Shown: in pieces, positions 63,341 through 64,000 of the stretch | Position numbering within the stretch: the first letter of the stretch is position 1 | Layout: each line of letters starts with the position of its first letter | DNA from: IDS-8 sp040902105 | GTDB taxonomy: Bacteria; Pseudomonadota; Gammaproteobacteria; Steroidobacterales; Woeseiaceae | Assembly (NCBI GenBank): GCA_040902105.1 | Contig: JBBDXW010000015.1 | Location: 62,001 to 126,000, forward strand | Direction of reading: 5' to 3' | DNA: 64,000 bases | Notes under the pieces: model-generated | Seen by the model: the letters and a program-made list of their open reading frames with translations, nothing else | Told to the model about the DNA's origin: nothing | Database searches by the model: none | Position numbers and translations under genes: made by a program

Positions 63341-63793
63341 ATGCCCATAGCCGGAAACGGCGACAAGTGGCTGCTGAGCTTTGTGCCGTACCTCTTGTAT
63401 CGGACGACGAATCAACTCAACCGAAGGCTTCGCAGTCGATTGCGCAAGGAGGCGATCAACATCTCGCGCTGGCGAGTGCTGGCGGTGCTCCGTGCTTACG
63501 GCGACATGAATCTCGGGGAAATCGTCGACCTGACCGTGATGGAGCAGCCTTCCGTCAGCCGCATCGTGACCCAGCTTGACCAGGAAGGCCTGGTCAGGCG
63601 CAAAGCGTCGCGCAAGGATTCCCGCTTCGTGAACGTCACCCTGACGGCTGCCGGAAGGAAAGCATTTCAGAGCATCTATCCCGCTGCCATAAAGCATCAG
63701 GAAGCGGCGTTGCGCGGCTTCTCCCGCAAGGAAATCGAAAACTTGACCGATTATCTGCGCCGCATCCAGGCCAATATCGAAGCTGAAGAGTAA
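63341..63793 (+). CDS. MarR-family transcriptional regulator
   Basis: 150 residues. Winged helix-turn-helix with the MarR blocks NISRWRVLAVLRAYGDMNLG, MEQPSVSRIVTQLDQEGLVR, RRKASRKDSRFVNVTLTAAG. Divergent from the aminotransferase/CDGSH-cupin genes and therefore their probable repressor; the effector is likely a substrate of that pathway. An inverted repeat is present between the two starts. Confidence 0.9.
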   Translation: MPIAGNGDKWLLSFVPYLLYRTTNQLNRRLRSRLRKEAINISRWRVLAVLRAYGDMNLGEIVDLTVMEQPSVSRIVTQLDQEGLVRRKASRKDSRFVNVTLTAAGRKAFQSIYPAAIKHQEAALRGFSRKEIENLTDYLRRIQANIEAEE

Positions 63794-64000
63794 GCGTTTT
63801 CCGTTTCGACGCGCTGCCGGCAATGCGGGCGATCGACAGCGCTTGCGGGGCTGCCCGATCACTGTTTCACGCAAAACAATCGACTTATAACAAGCCGGTC
63901 TGTCGCCTTCCTGAACCAGCAGTTAATCTGCCGTAGCTTGAAAAAACATATGATTCGGCATACTCTTTAAACGGCGGCAAGCAGCGGTTGTAGGCCTACA
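63794..64000. other. Window end, no gene recognised
   Basis: 207 bp after marR. It carries several AT-rich tracts (ATGATTCGGCATACTC) that could belong to a promoter of a gene beyond the window; nothing else. Confidence 0.35.

Overview
GC-rich bacterial chromosome (or large contig), most likely a gammaproteobacterium of marine or sediment type. The evidence is a RAYT transposase with matching REP hairpins, many exported hydrolases and lipoproteins, a TonB-dependent receptor, and the malonate genes matB/madLM. The exact lineage (Woeseiaceae- or Steroidobacter-like) is a guess. No rRNA, tRNA or CRISPR array was recognised.

Layout. 0.1-2.1 kb: an exported beta-lactamase-fold serine hydrolase. 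2.2-9.3 kb: a toxin-antitoxin (TA) patch with an intact HicAB, an orphan MNT nucleotidyltransferase, a higBA remnant, a frameshifted hicA with an intact hicB, and an AbiE-type pair. Housekeeping-like genes (SNase-like nuclease, M20 peptidase) sit inside it. 9.6-11.7 kb: an alkaline phosphatase remnant, an esterase and an SDR. 11.7-16.1 kb: a lower-GC defence-type locus with a truncated MORC-like GHKL ATPase, a Z1 ATPase, a decayed DNA methylase and an XRE regulator with its operator. 16.1-22 kb: three copies of one repeated segment, each placed immediately before a TA module, plus a NERD-UvrD helicase. 22.1-24.4 kb: an overlapping MazG-like/DUF2075 pair. 24.4-34.3 kb: accessory DNA with two copies of a DUF222-HNH unit that look like a mobile element, a VapBC whose toxin lacks a catalytic Asp, a SNF2-SWIM pair and fragments of YciI-like genes.

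34.3-48.3 kb is metabolic: malonyl-CoA ligase divergent from the MadLM malonate transporter, with a Tat-type amidase behind it. Exported or lipoprotein hydrolases follow (cupin, cyclase, M20, YtcJ-like amidohydrolase, prolidase-like M24, MTA/SAH-deaminase-like). A lipoprotein predicted methyltransferase is divergent from the last of these. 48.3-57.5 kb is sprinkled with GGGACAGTGACC hairpins around an intact RAYT. It also holds a LuxR regulator with a decayed DUF4199 partner, a phenylacetate-CoA ligase/ADA-type deaminase operon, a pirin and a TonB receptor. 57.5-63.8 kb: thymidine phosphorylase, then a PrnB/DUF1864 protein, a deleted PLP decarboxylase, a CDGSH-cupin fusion and a class V aminotransferase divergent from a MarR regulator. 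This last group may be a small aromatic-amino-acid pathway.

The window is notable for gene decay and rearrangement: at least twelve recognisable pseudogenes or fragments lie between intact genes, mostly next to repeats or TA modules. The two most interesting items are the DUF222-HNH element, with shared ends and truncated neighbours at both sites, and the TA-associated triplicated segment.
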